Origin: Bacteroidota bacterium
GTDB taxonomy: Bacteria > Bacteroidota > Bacteroidia > AKYH767-A > 2013-40CM-41-45
Length of the DNA: 23,737 bases
Assembly: GCA_016708785.1 (NCBI GenBank)
Contig: JADJFC010000012.1
Coordinates: 1 to 23,737 of the forward strand
Reading direction: 5' to 3'
Made by a program: the position numbers and the translations under genes. The notes under the pieces were generated by a model. It made no database searches. It was not told the origin of the DNA and saw nothing but the letters and a program-made list of their open reading frames with translations. Shown in pieces: positions 7,087 through 16,132 of this stretch. Position 1 is the stretch's first letter. The number at the start of each line of letters is the position of its first letter.

Positions 7087-8427
7087 ATGTTCAAGAAAAT
7101 ATTAATTGCTAACCGTGGTGAAATTGCTTTGCGAATTATTCGCACATGCAAAGAAATGGGAATAAAAACAGTTGCTGTTTATTCAACTGCCGACAAAGAC
7201 AGTTTACATGTGCGTTTTGCTGATGAAGCAGTTTGTATCGGTCCGCCACCAAGCAAAGATTCCTATTTAAATATTCCTAGTATAATGGCTGCAGCGGAAA
7301 TCACAAACGCTGACGCTACTCACCCGGGTTATGGTTTCCTTTCTGAAAATTCTAAATTCAGTCAGATCTGTAAAGAACATGGTGTGAAATTTATCGGTGC
7401 CACTCCTGAACAGATCGATCAGATGGGCGATAAGTCGAATGCAAAAGATACAATGAAAAAAGCCGGCGTTCCTACTATTCCCGGAAGCGAAGGTTTACTT
7501 ACCGATCTAAAAGAAGGATTAAAGACAGCAAAGAAGATCGGTTATCCTGTCATCATCAAAGCTACTGCCGGTGGTGGTGGTCGCGGAATGCGAATCATTT
7601 GGAAGCCGGAAGATTTCGAAGCACTTTGGGATTCTGCTCGTCAGGAAGCAGGTGCTGCATTTGGTAACGATGGAATGTATCTTGAAAAATACATTGAAGA
7701 ACCAAGACATATTGAAATTCAAATTGCCGGTGATCAATACGGCAAAGCTTGTCACTTGAGTGAACGTGACTGCTCTATTCAACGTCGTCACCAGAAACTT
7801 ACAGAAGAAACGCCATCTCCTTTTATGACGCCTGAATTGCGTGAAGCCATGGGTGATGCTGCTATCAAAGCTGCATTAGCTGTGAGTTACGAAGGAGTAG
7901 GTACTGTAGAATTTCTGGTTGACAAACATCGCAACTTCTATTTCATGGAAATGAATACTCGTATTCAAGTAGAACATCCTGTTACAGAAGAGGTGATCAA
8001 CTACGACCTTATCAAAGAACAAATAAAAATTGCTGCAGGTATGCCGATCTCAGGAAAAAATTATTTCCCGAATCTCCATGCCATCGAATGTCGGATCAAT
8101 GCAGAAGATCCATATAACAATTTCCGTCCATCACCGGGCAAGATCACCGTACTTCACGTACCGGGTGGTCATGGTGTTCGTGTTGACTCACATATTTATG
8201 CAGGCTATATCATTCCGGCAAATTACGATTCAATGATCGCTAAATTGATTACTGTTGCTCAATCACGCGAAGAAGCCATCAACACTATGGAACGCGCATT
8301 GAGCGAATTCGTTGTTGAAGGTGTAAAGACTACCATTCCTTTTCATCAGCAATTGATGCGTAATGAAGATTTCCGTAAGGGGAATTATACTACGAAGTTT
8401 ATGGAGTCGTTTGTGCTGGAGGAGTAG
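7087..8427 (+). CDS. accC: acetyl-CoA carboxylase biotin carboxylase subunit (AccC)
   Basis: Complete 446-residue biotin carboxylase, which uses ATP and bicarbonate to carboxylate the biotin of AccB. It begins MFKKILIANRGEIALRIIRT (the pre-ATP-grasp Rossmann-like domain), has THPGYGFLSEN around residue 80, the ATP-grasp glycine loop KATAGGGGRGMRI near 158-170, and EMNTRIQVEHPVTEE near 288-302 with the metal-binding Glu and Asn and the catalytic Arg. The C-terminal domain follows. It is unbroken, in contrast to its neighbours, and has the normal length. It follows accB by 98 bases with no obvious promoter or terminator between. No terminator is visible after the stop; the next element is the inverted repeat of the GxxExxY unit. 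Confidence 0.97.
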   Translation: MFKKILIANRGEIALRIIRTCKEMGIKTVAVYSTADKDSLHVRFADEAVCIGPPPSKDSYLNIPSIMAAAEITNADATHPGYGFLSENSKFSQICKEHGVKFIGATPEQIDQMGDKSNAKDTMKKAGVPTIPGSEGLLTDLKEGLKTAKKIGYPVIIKATAGGGGRGMRIIWKPEDFEALWDSARQEAGAAFGNDGMYLEKYIEEPRHIEIQIAGDQYGKACHLSERDCSIQRRHQKLTEETPSPFMTPELREAMGDAAIKAALAVSYEGVGTVEFLVDKHRNFYFMEMNTRIQVEHPVTEEVINYDLIKEQIKIAAGMPISGKNYFPNLHAIECRINAEDPYNNFRPSPGKITVLHVPGGHGVRVDSHIYAGYIIPANYDSMIAKLITVAQSREEAINTMERALSEFVVEGVKTTIPFHQQLMRNEDFRKGNYTTKFMESFVLEE

Positions 8428-8457
8428 TGATTGGTGGTTTGATGGGGTAAAACAAAC

Positions 8458-8497
8458 TTTGAATCAGGATTTATGGATTTTCAGAATTTTCAGGATT
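8458..8497. repeat. left inverted repeat of the GxxExxY unit
   Basis: TTTGAATCAGGATT (8458-8471) is the exact complement of 9054-9067, and ATTTATGGATTTTCA (8469-8483) is the exact complement of 9033-9047. A further partial copy, ACAGGATTTATGGATTT, lies at 8518-8534, directly at the 3' end of the gene. Confidence 0.75.
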
Positions 8498-8524
8498 GGT
8501 GGTATAGGTTGTTTGTGACAGGAT

Positions 8525-8950
8525 TTATGGATTTGATGGTGAATGAGGCTGTGGGCGCGGTGCGTGAGGCAGTTGATTGTTATATTTTGCGTTGAAGATC
8601 TTTTTAAACTGAAGACTGGTAGCACCAAAATTAATCAAGAGACCAATTGGAAAGTCATAGGCAACTACATAGTTTTTTGCTTGCGCTAAATGTACATTCT
8701 CAAGATTGATTACCGCTTTTATCTCAACAATTATTTTATCCTCTATCACGAAATCCGCTCTTCGGGTGCCGACATCCCTACCTTCATATAAAATCACCTG
8801 TTCAAATTCTCTTTTAAATTTCAGCCCCGCTTTTCTCAATTCAATGGCCAGACACCGTTGATAGATCACTTCTTGAAATCCGTTTCCCAGAGTATTGTGA
8901 ACCTTCATAGCACACCCATTTACGATATATGTTAATTGATCAAGTGTCAT
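8525..8950 (-). CDS. GxxExxY protein (PD-(D/E)XK nuclease-like fold)
   Basis: Complete 141-residue member of the GxxExxY family, whose biochemical role is not established. The name motif is GFQEVIY near residue 24, within VHNTLGNGFQEVIYQRCLA. The nuclease-like core follows: RRADFVIEDKIIVEIKA gives the Asp and ExK arrangement of the PD-(D/E)XK superfamily, then AQAKNYV and the strand PIGLLINFGATSLQFKKI. Residues after about 125 (HAPRPQPHSPSNP) are low-complexity and may be read-through into repeat. The gene is opposite in direction to accC and in the same direction as the next gene, and it is framed by a pair of inverted repeats at 8458-8497 and 9030-9067, which suggests that it moved in as a unit. 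No partner gene is evident, so nuclease activity, defence role or DNA-repair role are all unproven. Confidence 0.88.
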   Translation of the reverse strand: MTLDQLTYIVNGCAMKVHNTLGNGFQEVIYQRCLAIELRKAGLKFKREFEQVILYEGRDVGTRRADFVIEDKIIVEIKAVINLENVHLAQAKNYVVAYDFPIGLLINFGATSLQFKKIFNAKYNNQLPHAPRPQPHSPSNP

Positions 8951-9284
8951 TTTATTTAAATTTAATTTTTAAGTAGCCAATTTCCGCCCCTAAAATTTCT
9001 AATTTATTTTTTGATCAACTACAATAAAATCATGAAAATCCATAAATCACGAAAATCCTGATTCAAACATTGTATACGCAGAAAACACTAAAATACTTTT
9101 CCAAGTTAATTGATCAATAAATAATTTTTTAACAAAAGTAGGATTTCTCTTATCACCAAAACCATCAAACAAAACACACTCTATCACTTTATAGCATATA
9201 AAACACCGCATTAATTATCCGGTTACCTATCCAATTAAAATCTAATTCGAAAATTTCAAAGACAAAGACAAAGAATCTAGTCAA
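8951..9284. other. AT-rich spacer after the GxxExxY gene
   Basis: About 330 bases without a gene. It contains the right arm of the inverted repeat (9030-9067), three occurrences of a TTGATCAA-type core nearby, and a short AAAGAC triplicate at 9257-9273 just past the stop of the phosphotransferase gene. No clear terminator or promoter was seen. Confidence 0.5.
9030..9067. repeat. right inverted repeat of the GxxExxY unit
   Basis: Mirror partner of 8458-8497. The outer 14 bases (9054-9067) and an inner 15 bases (9033-9047) are exact complements of the left arm; the order of inner pieces differs slightly, so the arms are composite rather than one continuous stem. Confidence 0.75.
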
Positions 9285-11135
9285 TCAATACTTCTGATAC
9301 TGCGCATACAACCTTTGCATAAACGATTGCCCTTTTATTAAAAGAGAATCCATTTCCGGTGTTGTCAATGGATGCGAATGATTAATTACAGTTTCTGTAT
9401 TGTAGGAATAAACCGCCCACTTCGTGTCTTCAATGTAACCGAATGTTTCTTCGAACTGATAAAATGCATACGATGGCGTAAGCGGATTCAAAAGATTTTT
9501 ACTCCACTGATAGGCTGATGCATTCAATGCCATCTGATAAAGGATCGTTGATGGAATGTCATGATGTCCTCCTGCTTTATGGATCTTCATTCCGCGGTAC
9601 TCCGGTTTTATTACTTCACCGAAAAACAATAGCGGAATTCTTCTACTCTCCGGATCAAGAATCAAACGTTGCATTGGCAAACGATGTCCATGGTCGGCTA
9701 CAATTACAAAAAGTGTATTGGCATACCATGGCATTGTTGCTGCCTTTTAGATAATCACCCAGACAAGCATCGGTATATGCTGCGGAATTTCTGAACTTAT
9801 TGGCTTCACTTTCTCCTGTAATTCTCACCTCACCGGGAACATCAAATGGTTCATGATTACTCAGCGTCATTAATGTTGTAAAAAACGGTTTCTTTACTTT
9901 TGAGATCTCAAGAAAATGTTTGTCAAATAAAAATTCATCGGCTACTCCCCATCTGCTTTGTCCAAGTTTCGGATCGAAATTATCATTGCTGATGATCTTG
10001 TTGAATTTCTGCGTCACACAATATGCATCAAGATTTGAAAAATTACCTTCGCCACCATAATAAAACGATGTCGTATAATTTTGCAAGGCCAAGGTCTTTA
10101 CCAATGATGGCAATCGCATTGACTTCTCACTCGATCGCATAATAGAATGATATGGCGTTGCCGGCCATCCATTCAACACTGATACAATTCCCTGATCAGT
10201 CCGTGTGCCACTCGAGTAAATTGAATCGAAGAAGATCCCTTCACTGATCATTTTTTCAAGATTAGGATCTGTCCGTTTATCGCCACCTAATGAGGCCACA
10301 ACATCAGCAGTAAAACTCTCAAGGATGATCATCACAATATTCGGACGCTGATTTGTCAATACTTGCGGGAATGTCTCATAGGATACTTGAAGTAATTTGT
10401 CGACAATAGGATCTGCCTTGTCATCAGGGATCTTTTGAAATGGGTTCGAAGTTGACAATCCTGCCGTATAGATATCGTATGTCAAATGCCAAACCGGATT
10501 TACGGCCGATTGATTAAGAAAATTGTTCTTAGAATAGTAGACCAGACTCTCATTCATCGGCAACATTTGAACACCTCCGCGGATTCCAATTACAATTAGT
10601 CCGGCTGAAATGACAAGCGAGCCAAATTTTATAATGGCATTTGAATCAGTTTTCTCAAATGGCTGATATGCAAATTTACGGAACAATAATATGCTACCTG
10701 AAAGGAGAATGATCATTCCAATGATGACAACAATAGATTGAATCAATGTTAAAGAAGTAAAGACTTCAGTAGGATCAACCAAATAAGAAACTGCCCTGAA
10801 ATTGATCATTGAATTCCAGAAATGATAGAGCACGGCATTTCCCGCGACGACATGACTGATAACTATAATGACAAAAGCATGAATGAAAAATCAATTTGAT
10901 TGATGATCTTTTGGGATAAACATAAAAGATTAGGTTCAGCAATAATGTTGGGACAAGCAAATAACAGGACATGGAAATATCCATTCGTAGTCCGTAGAAA
11001 AAGAGGGCAATGTGTCTTTCCAGTGGACACTTCCATCTTCAGGAATATTTACGATAAGGAAAATTAATCGCCACAACGAAAAAAGATCACATAAAACAAT
11101 GTGATCTTCAAATAATGTAAGAGTGTTTTTTTCAA
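9285..11135 (-). CDS. LTA synthase family membrane phosphotransferase (sulfatase fold), frameshifted
   Basis: Inner-membrane enzyme of the alkaline phosphatase/sulfatase superfamily; relatives transfer phosphoglycerol or phosphoethanolamine to glycans outside the membrane. The substrate here is unknown. N-terminal membrane segments: LFYVIFF, LWRLIFLIV, SMSCYLLVPTLLLNLIFYVY, FFIHAFVIIVISHVV, VVIIGMIILLSGSILLF and FGSLVISAGLIVIGI. The catalytic domain has NIVMIILESFTADVV with the likely nucleophile Thr, SGTRTDQGIVSVLNGWPA, FYYGGEGNF, LSNHEPFDVP, and in the last frame TLFVIVADHGHRLP with the metal-binding Asp-His. Single-base losses in homopolymers near 11060, 11000, 10915 and 10885 and an indel near 9740 restore about 617 residues. 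The proposed start is TTG at 11135 (MKKTLLHYLKITLFYV); this is an inference because the region is damaged. It begins 31 bases after the surface-protein gene, so both may share a transcript. Confidence 0.85.
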
Positions 11136-11136
11136 G

Positions 11137-11162
11137 TGACTTCTCGGTTTAACCGGAAGTCA
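11137..11162 (-). terminator. hairpin between surface-protein gene and phosphotransferase gene
   Basis: TGACTTC (11137-11143) pairs with GAAGTCA (11156-11162), and the inside is CGGTTTAACCG, itself a palindrome. It starts five bases after the surface-protein stop on the minus strand. No T run follows, so it may be a weak terminator or an RNA-stability stem. Confidence 0.45.
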
Positions 11163-11166
11163 ACGA

Positions 11167-13473
11167 TTACTCTTTTACAAGTCTTAGTTTAGAAACTTCC
11201 GGGCCATTTTCCAGTGTTACAAAATAGACACCCTTTTGCAAACTGTGCAACATCTATCGGTAATCTATTGATCCCTTCATGAACAGGCCATCCTTTTTCA
11301 AATACTTGCGAACCCATTGAGCTGATTAATCTAACCGTTATGACTTTGTCTTGTGCTGTATATAAAACCACTTCAACTTTGTCTGTCGATGGATTTGGCT
11401 GAATTGTGCATAATTGTTTAGAAACTGAAAATTTAACCGGCAAGATGTCTGAGTATGTAAATTTACCGTCAAAATCTACTTGCTTCAGTCTGTAATAAGA
11501 AACTCCTTGAAGAGGTTCATAATCGGTAAGGTTATAATCAAGCATCTGTGTGCTATTTCCTCCACCTTTCATTTTATGGATTGCAGTAAACTCAATCCCA
11601 TTCGAACTTCTTTCAATATCAAAGTAGTCGTTGTTGATTTCTGTTGCAGTTATCCAACTCAAACGGACAGAAGAATTTTCAGGTTCTGCATTAAACGTTA
11701 GTAATTCGACAGGTAATGGCAGATCACAATCGAGTGATGCTCCATCCGTCAGATTCCAATTCAATGCAAATCCATTTCCACCAGGACTCCATTTGCTGAT
11801 AACAACCAAATAAGTTTCACCGGTGTTTACTGCTAATTCATCGGTAAAACCGTTGCCATCAGCTCCTTCTGTTAAATCACTACCATTATTTCCAGTACCT
11901 GTATTTGTAGATGCGTTCAAAGTTGAATTCATTCCTGTATTAGGAAATGATGCCCAGTTTGCTGCATAAGAACAACGAATTGGTGAACCTAATGCGCCAC
12001 AATTTGGATAGGGTCCATATAAGGCAAAATCATAATCGTCGCTTGTTGTATTTGGAATCAGATTAAAACCAATCTTCCCTCCTGCTGATACCTTAATTGC
12101 ATACCAATTGGTATAATTTTCTGTTGGAATACAACCATCAGTAATATCAGAGGATAAACCGGGTCCAAAACTTGCGTCAATGATCGATTGATTGCTACAT
12201 ACTCCTGTAGCACGTATGCAATCGAAGTTTTCAGTTCCTACAGGTGCTGAAGGAAATGGTACACAATCTAATGTTGTTACCCAACCCGCTGCGCTGGTAC
12301 TTGAGTTAGAATAAAAACGGAATGTCAGACATCCACTTTGATCTGTCGAAACATATGGCCCCATTCCTGCTGCTAAACAAGCAGTATAGGAAGAATAGTT
12401 CCCACTCCATGTTGAGCCTCCGGTAAATTGCGGACTATTTTGTGTTGCTCCATTCAATACAGAAAGTTCATCAACACCTGATTGAGTAGATAATGACCAG
12501 AACGATACGCGCACAGCAGTTCCACCTGTTGTAGGGCAAAACGTGCGATAAATATTTCCAATATCATTTGAATAATTCGAACTAACTCCACCATTGTCTG
12601 TGTATGTAACCCCACAATCATTTACCATTTGTGACCCTGCAAAACTTCCTGCAATTCCTGAGGTAGGATGAGTGTAATCTGCTGTCGCTTCAGGTACAGT
12701 AGGACATGCAACACAAGATACAATTGCCGCCCAACCATTGCTTCTATTACTTCCATCTGTTTTAAATCTGAAAGTCAAACTTCCTGTCGTAGAAATAATA
12801 CGTGGTGGTTTTGTTGAGCCACTCCATACACCAATTCTTGTTGCAGATGTCGAAGAGCCATCAAATATTGTCAATGTATCTTTTCCTGATTGTGTTGAAA
12901 AGGAAGTAAATTCAACTTGCAAACATGTGCTGTTATTTGATGTAAATGTTTTAACAAAATTTTCATTATGGTTGTATTGCCCTGCAGGACCACCACTGTC
13001 ATAGAAATTTGCATCGCATGTACTAACAGAGGTATTATTCATGTTGTAAGATGAATTACATGTTACGCATGAAAGTGAAATTGCCCATCCGGATTTTGAT
13101 TGTGAATTATTACTAACAAATTTAAACGTAAGACAACCACTTGATGCGATCAAATCTGCCGGAACATTATTTCCGGAAAAAGTTCCAAGCAATGGTGCCG
13201 ATGTATTCGATCCGTCATAAACGGAAAGAACATCGTTCCCGGCTTGGTATTGAAGGCTGTGAAGTCGGCCATCATACATCCTGCTGTAGCACAAAATGTA
13301 ATGGTATAATTCTGATTATTTCCATAGTTGCTTCCACTCCCACCTGAATCATAAAATGTACCTGAACAGGTATTCACAGTTGTTCCGTTAGAAGATGAAT
13401 TCAAGACATATTGCGCCGAAGCAATTTCAGCCAATAGCAATAAAATGGCGAGAACGCCGAAATATTTTTTCAT
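11167..13473 (-). CDS. T9SS type A surface protein with CUB-like domains, frameshifted
   Basis: Large secreted protein, about 768 residues after repair, probably an adhesin or binding protein at the cell surface. Order: signal peptide MKKYFGVLAILLLLAEIASA; three CUB-like units, about residues 25-138, 139-253 and 255-404, each with a Cys, FYDSGG or YTDNGG, a middle such as FTSFSTQSGKDTLTIFDGSS, and an end such as GCLTFKFVSNNS..GWAISLSC; a pre-peptidase C-terminal-like unit, about 410-583 (YDFALYGPYPNC, DELAVNTGETYLVVISKW); an Fn3-like unit from LPVELLTFNA to YYRLKQVDFDGKFTYSDI; and a type A sorting domain from about 690 (IQPNPSTDKVEVVLY to GVYFVTLENGPEVSKLRLVKE). Frame changes near 13245 and 11230 join the pieces. 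CUB-like units are rich in N, S, T and G. Ligand unknown. The downstream phosphotransferase gene may be co-transcribed. Confidence 0.9.
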
Positions 13474-13630
13474 AATACGATCATTTGTAAGCCCACAACA
13501 GACTTTAACTCATTCTCCTTCTATGAAAAAATGCACTTAATGTTAATTCAATCTAGTGCAAATCCCTACATGGACTTTAATAGTATCATTTGTATAAAAA
13601 GTTAAAATGGAGTCCCAATGGCCATTTATA

Positions 13631-13667
13631 AAACAAAAAAGGAGAAAATCTTGCATTTCCTCCTTTT
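13631..13667 (-). terminator. rho-independent terminator downstream of dxs
   Basis: On the minus strand AAAAGGAGGAAAT, a 5-base loop, then ATTTTCTCCTTTT form a 13-bp stem with one wobble pair, followed by TTTTTTGTTTT. It lies 29 bases past the dxs stop. Confidence 0.85.
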
Positions 13668-13695
13668 GATATTTGAAAATAGTTTGATCGATACT

Positions 13696-15615
13696 CTAGA
13701 CTAAAACAGCTTCCCCGATGGCTTGACGAACTGCATCTTTAATGGCATTTGCATCAAAGTGACATTCATCGTAAAGTTCCTTTTGCTCCCCATGATCAAT
13801 AAACTGATCAGGAATACCAAGACGAGTGACGCGAGCTGAATAATTATTATTCATCATAAATTCTCCAATTGCACTTCCAAAGCCACCCATCAAACAACCA
13901 TCTTCAACAGTGATTATTTTTTTGAAACGAGAAAAAATATCGTGAAGCAATTCCTCGTCAAGAGGTTTTGCATAACGCATATCAAAATGTGCGGGTAGCA
14001 ATCCTTCCTTCTCAAGATCAGCACAAGCTTTCACAGCAAAATTTCCGGGATGGCCTAACGTTAAAATTGCAACTTCTTCTCCATCTCGTACCATACGACC
14101 TTTACCAATTGGAAGTTTTTCAAACGGTGTTTTCCAATCGAGCATAACACCATTTCCACGCGGATAACGAATGGAAAATGGCGCATTTGTTTCAGGAAGT
14201 TGCGCCGTGTACATCAAGTTACGTAACTCTTGTTCATTCATCGGTGCAGACACGATCATGTTTGGAATGCAACGCATAAAGGCAATATCAAATGCACCAT
14301 GATGTGTTGGTCCATCTGCTCCTGCTAATCCGCCGCGATCAAGACAAAATACAACGTGCAGATTTTGCAATGCAACATCATGCACAACCTGATCATATCC
14401 TCTTTGCATGAATGAAGAATAAATATTGCAAAACGGAATCAACCCCTGCGTTGCCATACCTGCTGAAAAAGTTACAGCATGCTGTTCTGCAATTCCTACA
14501 TCAAATGCACGATCCGGCATTGCTTTCATCATAATGTTCAATGAACAGCCACTAGGCATTGCCGGAGTAACACCAACTATTTTTTCATTCTTCTCTGCCA
14601 ATTCAACAATTGTATTTCCAAAAACATCCTGATACTTTGGTGGTTGAGGAGTATTTACAACAGGTTTAATTATTTCTCCGCTGATCTTGTCGAACAATCC
14701 GGGTGAATGCCATTTTGTTTGATCCTTCTCTGCAAGATCATATCCTTTGCCTTTCACAGTAAGAACGTGAAGTATCTTTGGACCGGGAATGTCTTTCAAA
14801 TCGTGCATCACTTTCACTAAACGATTCACATCGTGTCCATCAACAGGACCGAAATATCGGAAGCGAAGTGATTCGAATAAATTACTTTGTTTTAATAATG
14901 TCGTCTTCACTGCATTCTCAACTTTCGAAGCGATCTCTTGTGCATTCGGACCAAACTTGCTGATCTTCCCTAACAACTTCCAGACTTCATCTTTTACTTT
15001 GTTGTAAGTATGCGAGACAGTGATGTCCGTTAGATATTCTTTCAATGCACCAACATTCGGATCGATACTCATGCAATTGTCGTTCAACACAACAAGCAGA
15101 TTAGAATTTTCTACTCCGGCATGATTCATTGCTTCGAATGCTAATCCGGCAGTCATTGCTCCATCACCGATCACAGCAATGTGTTGACGATTTTTATCGC
15201 CTTTCAATCGTGATGCAACTGCCATTCCAAGTGCAGCTGATATCGAAGTCGATGAATGTCCAACACCAAATGTGTCGTATTCACTTTCGCTTCGTTTTGG
15301 AAAACCGCTGATGCCTTTGTAAATTCTGTTGGTATGAAAAATTTCCCGACGTCCGGTTAGGATCTTATGTCCGTAAGCCTGATGGCCAACATCCCAGATC
15401 AACTGATCGTAAGGTGTGTTGAAAACATAATGTAAAGCAACCGTTAGCTCGACAACACCTAATGAAGCGCCGAAATGCCCGCCGTTAACCGACACAATAT
15501 CAATAATATAGTCGCGTAATTCCTTAGAAATCTCAGGAAGTTCCGATTCATCGAACTTTCTGAGGTCTTCAGGGAAGGTGATCTTACTTAAGTGTTTACC
15601 GGGTATAATTGCCAT
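13696..15615 (-). CDS. dxs: 1-deoxy-D-xylulose-5-phosphate synthase (Dxs)
   Basis: Complete 639-residue thiamine-diphosphate enzyme that joins pyruvate and glyceraldehyde-3-phosphate in the first step of the non-mevalonate isoprenoid pathway, also feeding thiamine and pyridoxal synthesis. The start MAIIPGKHLSKI at 15615 is chosen because an in-frame extension to 15747 has no family resemblance and would cover the promoter. Marks: NGGHFGASLGVVELTVALH near 44-62, WDVGHQAYGHK near 74-84, the diphosphate site GDGAMTAG at 150-157 with NDN further on, the catalytic Glu in VGIAEQHAVTFSAGMA, and LDRGGLAGADGPTHHG. The C-terminal transketolase-like domain ends VRQAIGEAVLV. The gene is unbroken and appears to be transcribed alone, with its own -7 element and terminator. 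Confidence 0.97.
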   Translation of the reverse strand: MAIIPGKHLSKITFPEDLRKFDESELPEISKELRDYIIDIVSVNGGHFGASLGVVELTVALHYVFNTPYDQLIWDVGHQAYGHKILTGRREIFHTNRIYKGISGFPKRSESEYDTFGVGHSSTSISAALGMAVASRLKGDKNRQHIAVIGDGAMTAGLAFEAMNHAGVENSNLLVVLNDNCMSIDPNVGALKEYLTDITVSHTYNKVKDEVWKLLGKISKFGPNAQEIASKVENAVKTTLLKQSNLFESLRFRYFGPVDGHDVNRLVKVMHDLKDIPGPKILHVLTVKGKGYDLAEKDQTKWHSPGLFDKISGEIIKPVVNTPQPPKYQDVFGNTIVELAEKNEKIVGVTPAMPSGCSLNIMMKAMPDRAFDVGIAEQHAVTFSAGMATQGLIPFCNIYSSFMQRGYDQVVHDVALQNLHVVFCLDRGGLAGADGPTHHGAFDIAFMRCIPNMIVSAPMNEQELRNLMYTAQLPETNAPFSIRYPRGNGVMLDWKTPFEKLPIGKGRMVRDGEEVAILTLGHPGNFAVKACADLEKEGLLPAHFDMRYAKPLDEELLHDIFSRFKKIITVEDGCLMGGFGSAIGEFMMNNNYSARVTRLGIPDQFIDHGEQKELYDECHFDANAIKDAVRQAIGEAVLV

Positions 15616-15632
15616 CTGTTTTTCAGAGTTTA

Positions 15633-15640
15633 CAAATATA
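15633..15640 (-). promoter_or_regulatory. -7 element of the dxs promoter
   Basis: TATATTTG on the minus strand, an exact TAnnTTTG, 17 bases before the dxs ATG. No good TTTG was found at the usual 19-base distance upstream, so only the -7 part is supported. Confidence 0.45.
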
Positions 15641-15879
15641 GGAAATTTAGGCTCAAGAAGGGGATTTGTGCCCTTCCGAACGGGATTTCCGGATGGTTGT
15701 TTTACCGTTTTCAAGGATTTTGGGGTGGAATGCTGGATTATTAACAAAGATTAAGAGAATTTGTTCATTAGGGCGGTCAGGTGGAAATACAAAAAGGCAA
15801 TCGATAGCTATCTGGATCAAAAGACAAAAAATCAATAAAGCGCTTCTAGTTTTTCAGGTAAAGCTAATATCACTAAAAT

Positions 15880-15934
15880 CTTTGCCACGAATTCACGAAT
15901 GAATTATTTTTTAATTCGTGAATTCGTGGCAAAG
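15880..15934. repeat. 21-bp inverted repeat of the CCACGAATTCACGAAT type
   Basis: Bases 15880-15900 and 15914-15934 are perfect complements over 21 bp, with a 13-base AT-rich loop. The inner GAATTC is itself palindromic. It lies between two genes that point away from each other, so it cannot serve as the terminator of either. Confidence 0.85.
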
Positions 15935-16090
15935 TTTCAGTTAACTAAGTGCTAAACACAAACATACGTGTCACTTTGTTAATGCATATGATTTAATCTA
16001 TTAAACTCAATAAAATAGAGAAGATAAAGCTTAACAAACATTTAAATTGAATTTTATTCCATCTTCGACAAATTATCAATCACTTCCAAT

Positions 16091-16117
16091 AAGGTGGTCG
16101 CAAATTGCGACCACCTT
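16091..16117. promoter_or_regulatory. 27-base palindrome upstream of the ORF6N gene, candidate operator
   Basis: AAGGTGGTCGCAA, a central A, then the exact complement TTGCGACCACCTT. It ends 15 bases before the ORF6N ATG at 16133. Its GC-rich core stands out from the AT-rich spacer, and a perfect two-fold symmetry with an almost absent loop suits a dimeric DNA-binding protein better than an RNA hairpin. The link to the ORF6N protein itself is inference. Confidence 0.5.
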
Positions 16118-16132
16118 AAATATCTTGTAACC

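Larger units (their letters stand above)
15616..16132. other. divergent spacer between dxs and the ORF6N gene
   Basis: About 515 bases without a credible gene. It holds the dxs -7 element, a 21-bp inverted repeat (15880-15934) and a 27-base palindrome (16091-16117) just ahead of the ORF6N gene. The rest is AT-rich and featureless. Confidence 0.6.

Noticed and set aside
11076..11105. Hairpin AAGATCACAT/ATGTGATCTT followed by T on the minus strand, a possible terminator
   Set aside because: It falls inside the reconstructed N-terminal membrane segment of the phosphotransferase (KITLFYVIFF), so coding use explains it at least as well; it remains an alternative if the gene really starts further in.
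15653..15902. Open frames in the dxs-ORF6N spacer on both strands
   Set aside because: Composition is not protein-like, no start or promoter fits, and one merely extends dxs upstream of its conserved start.
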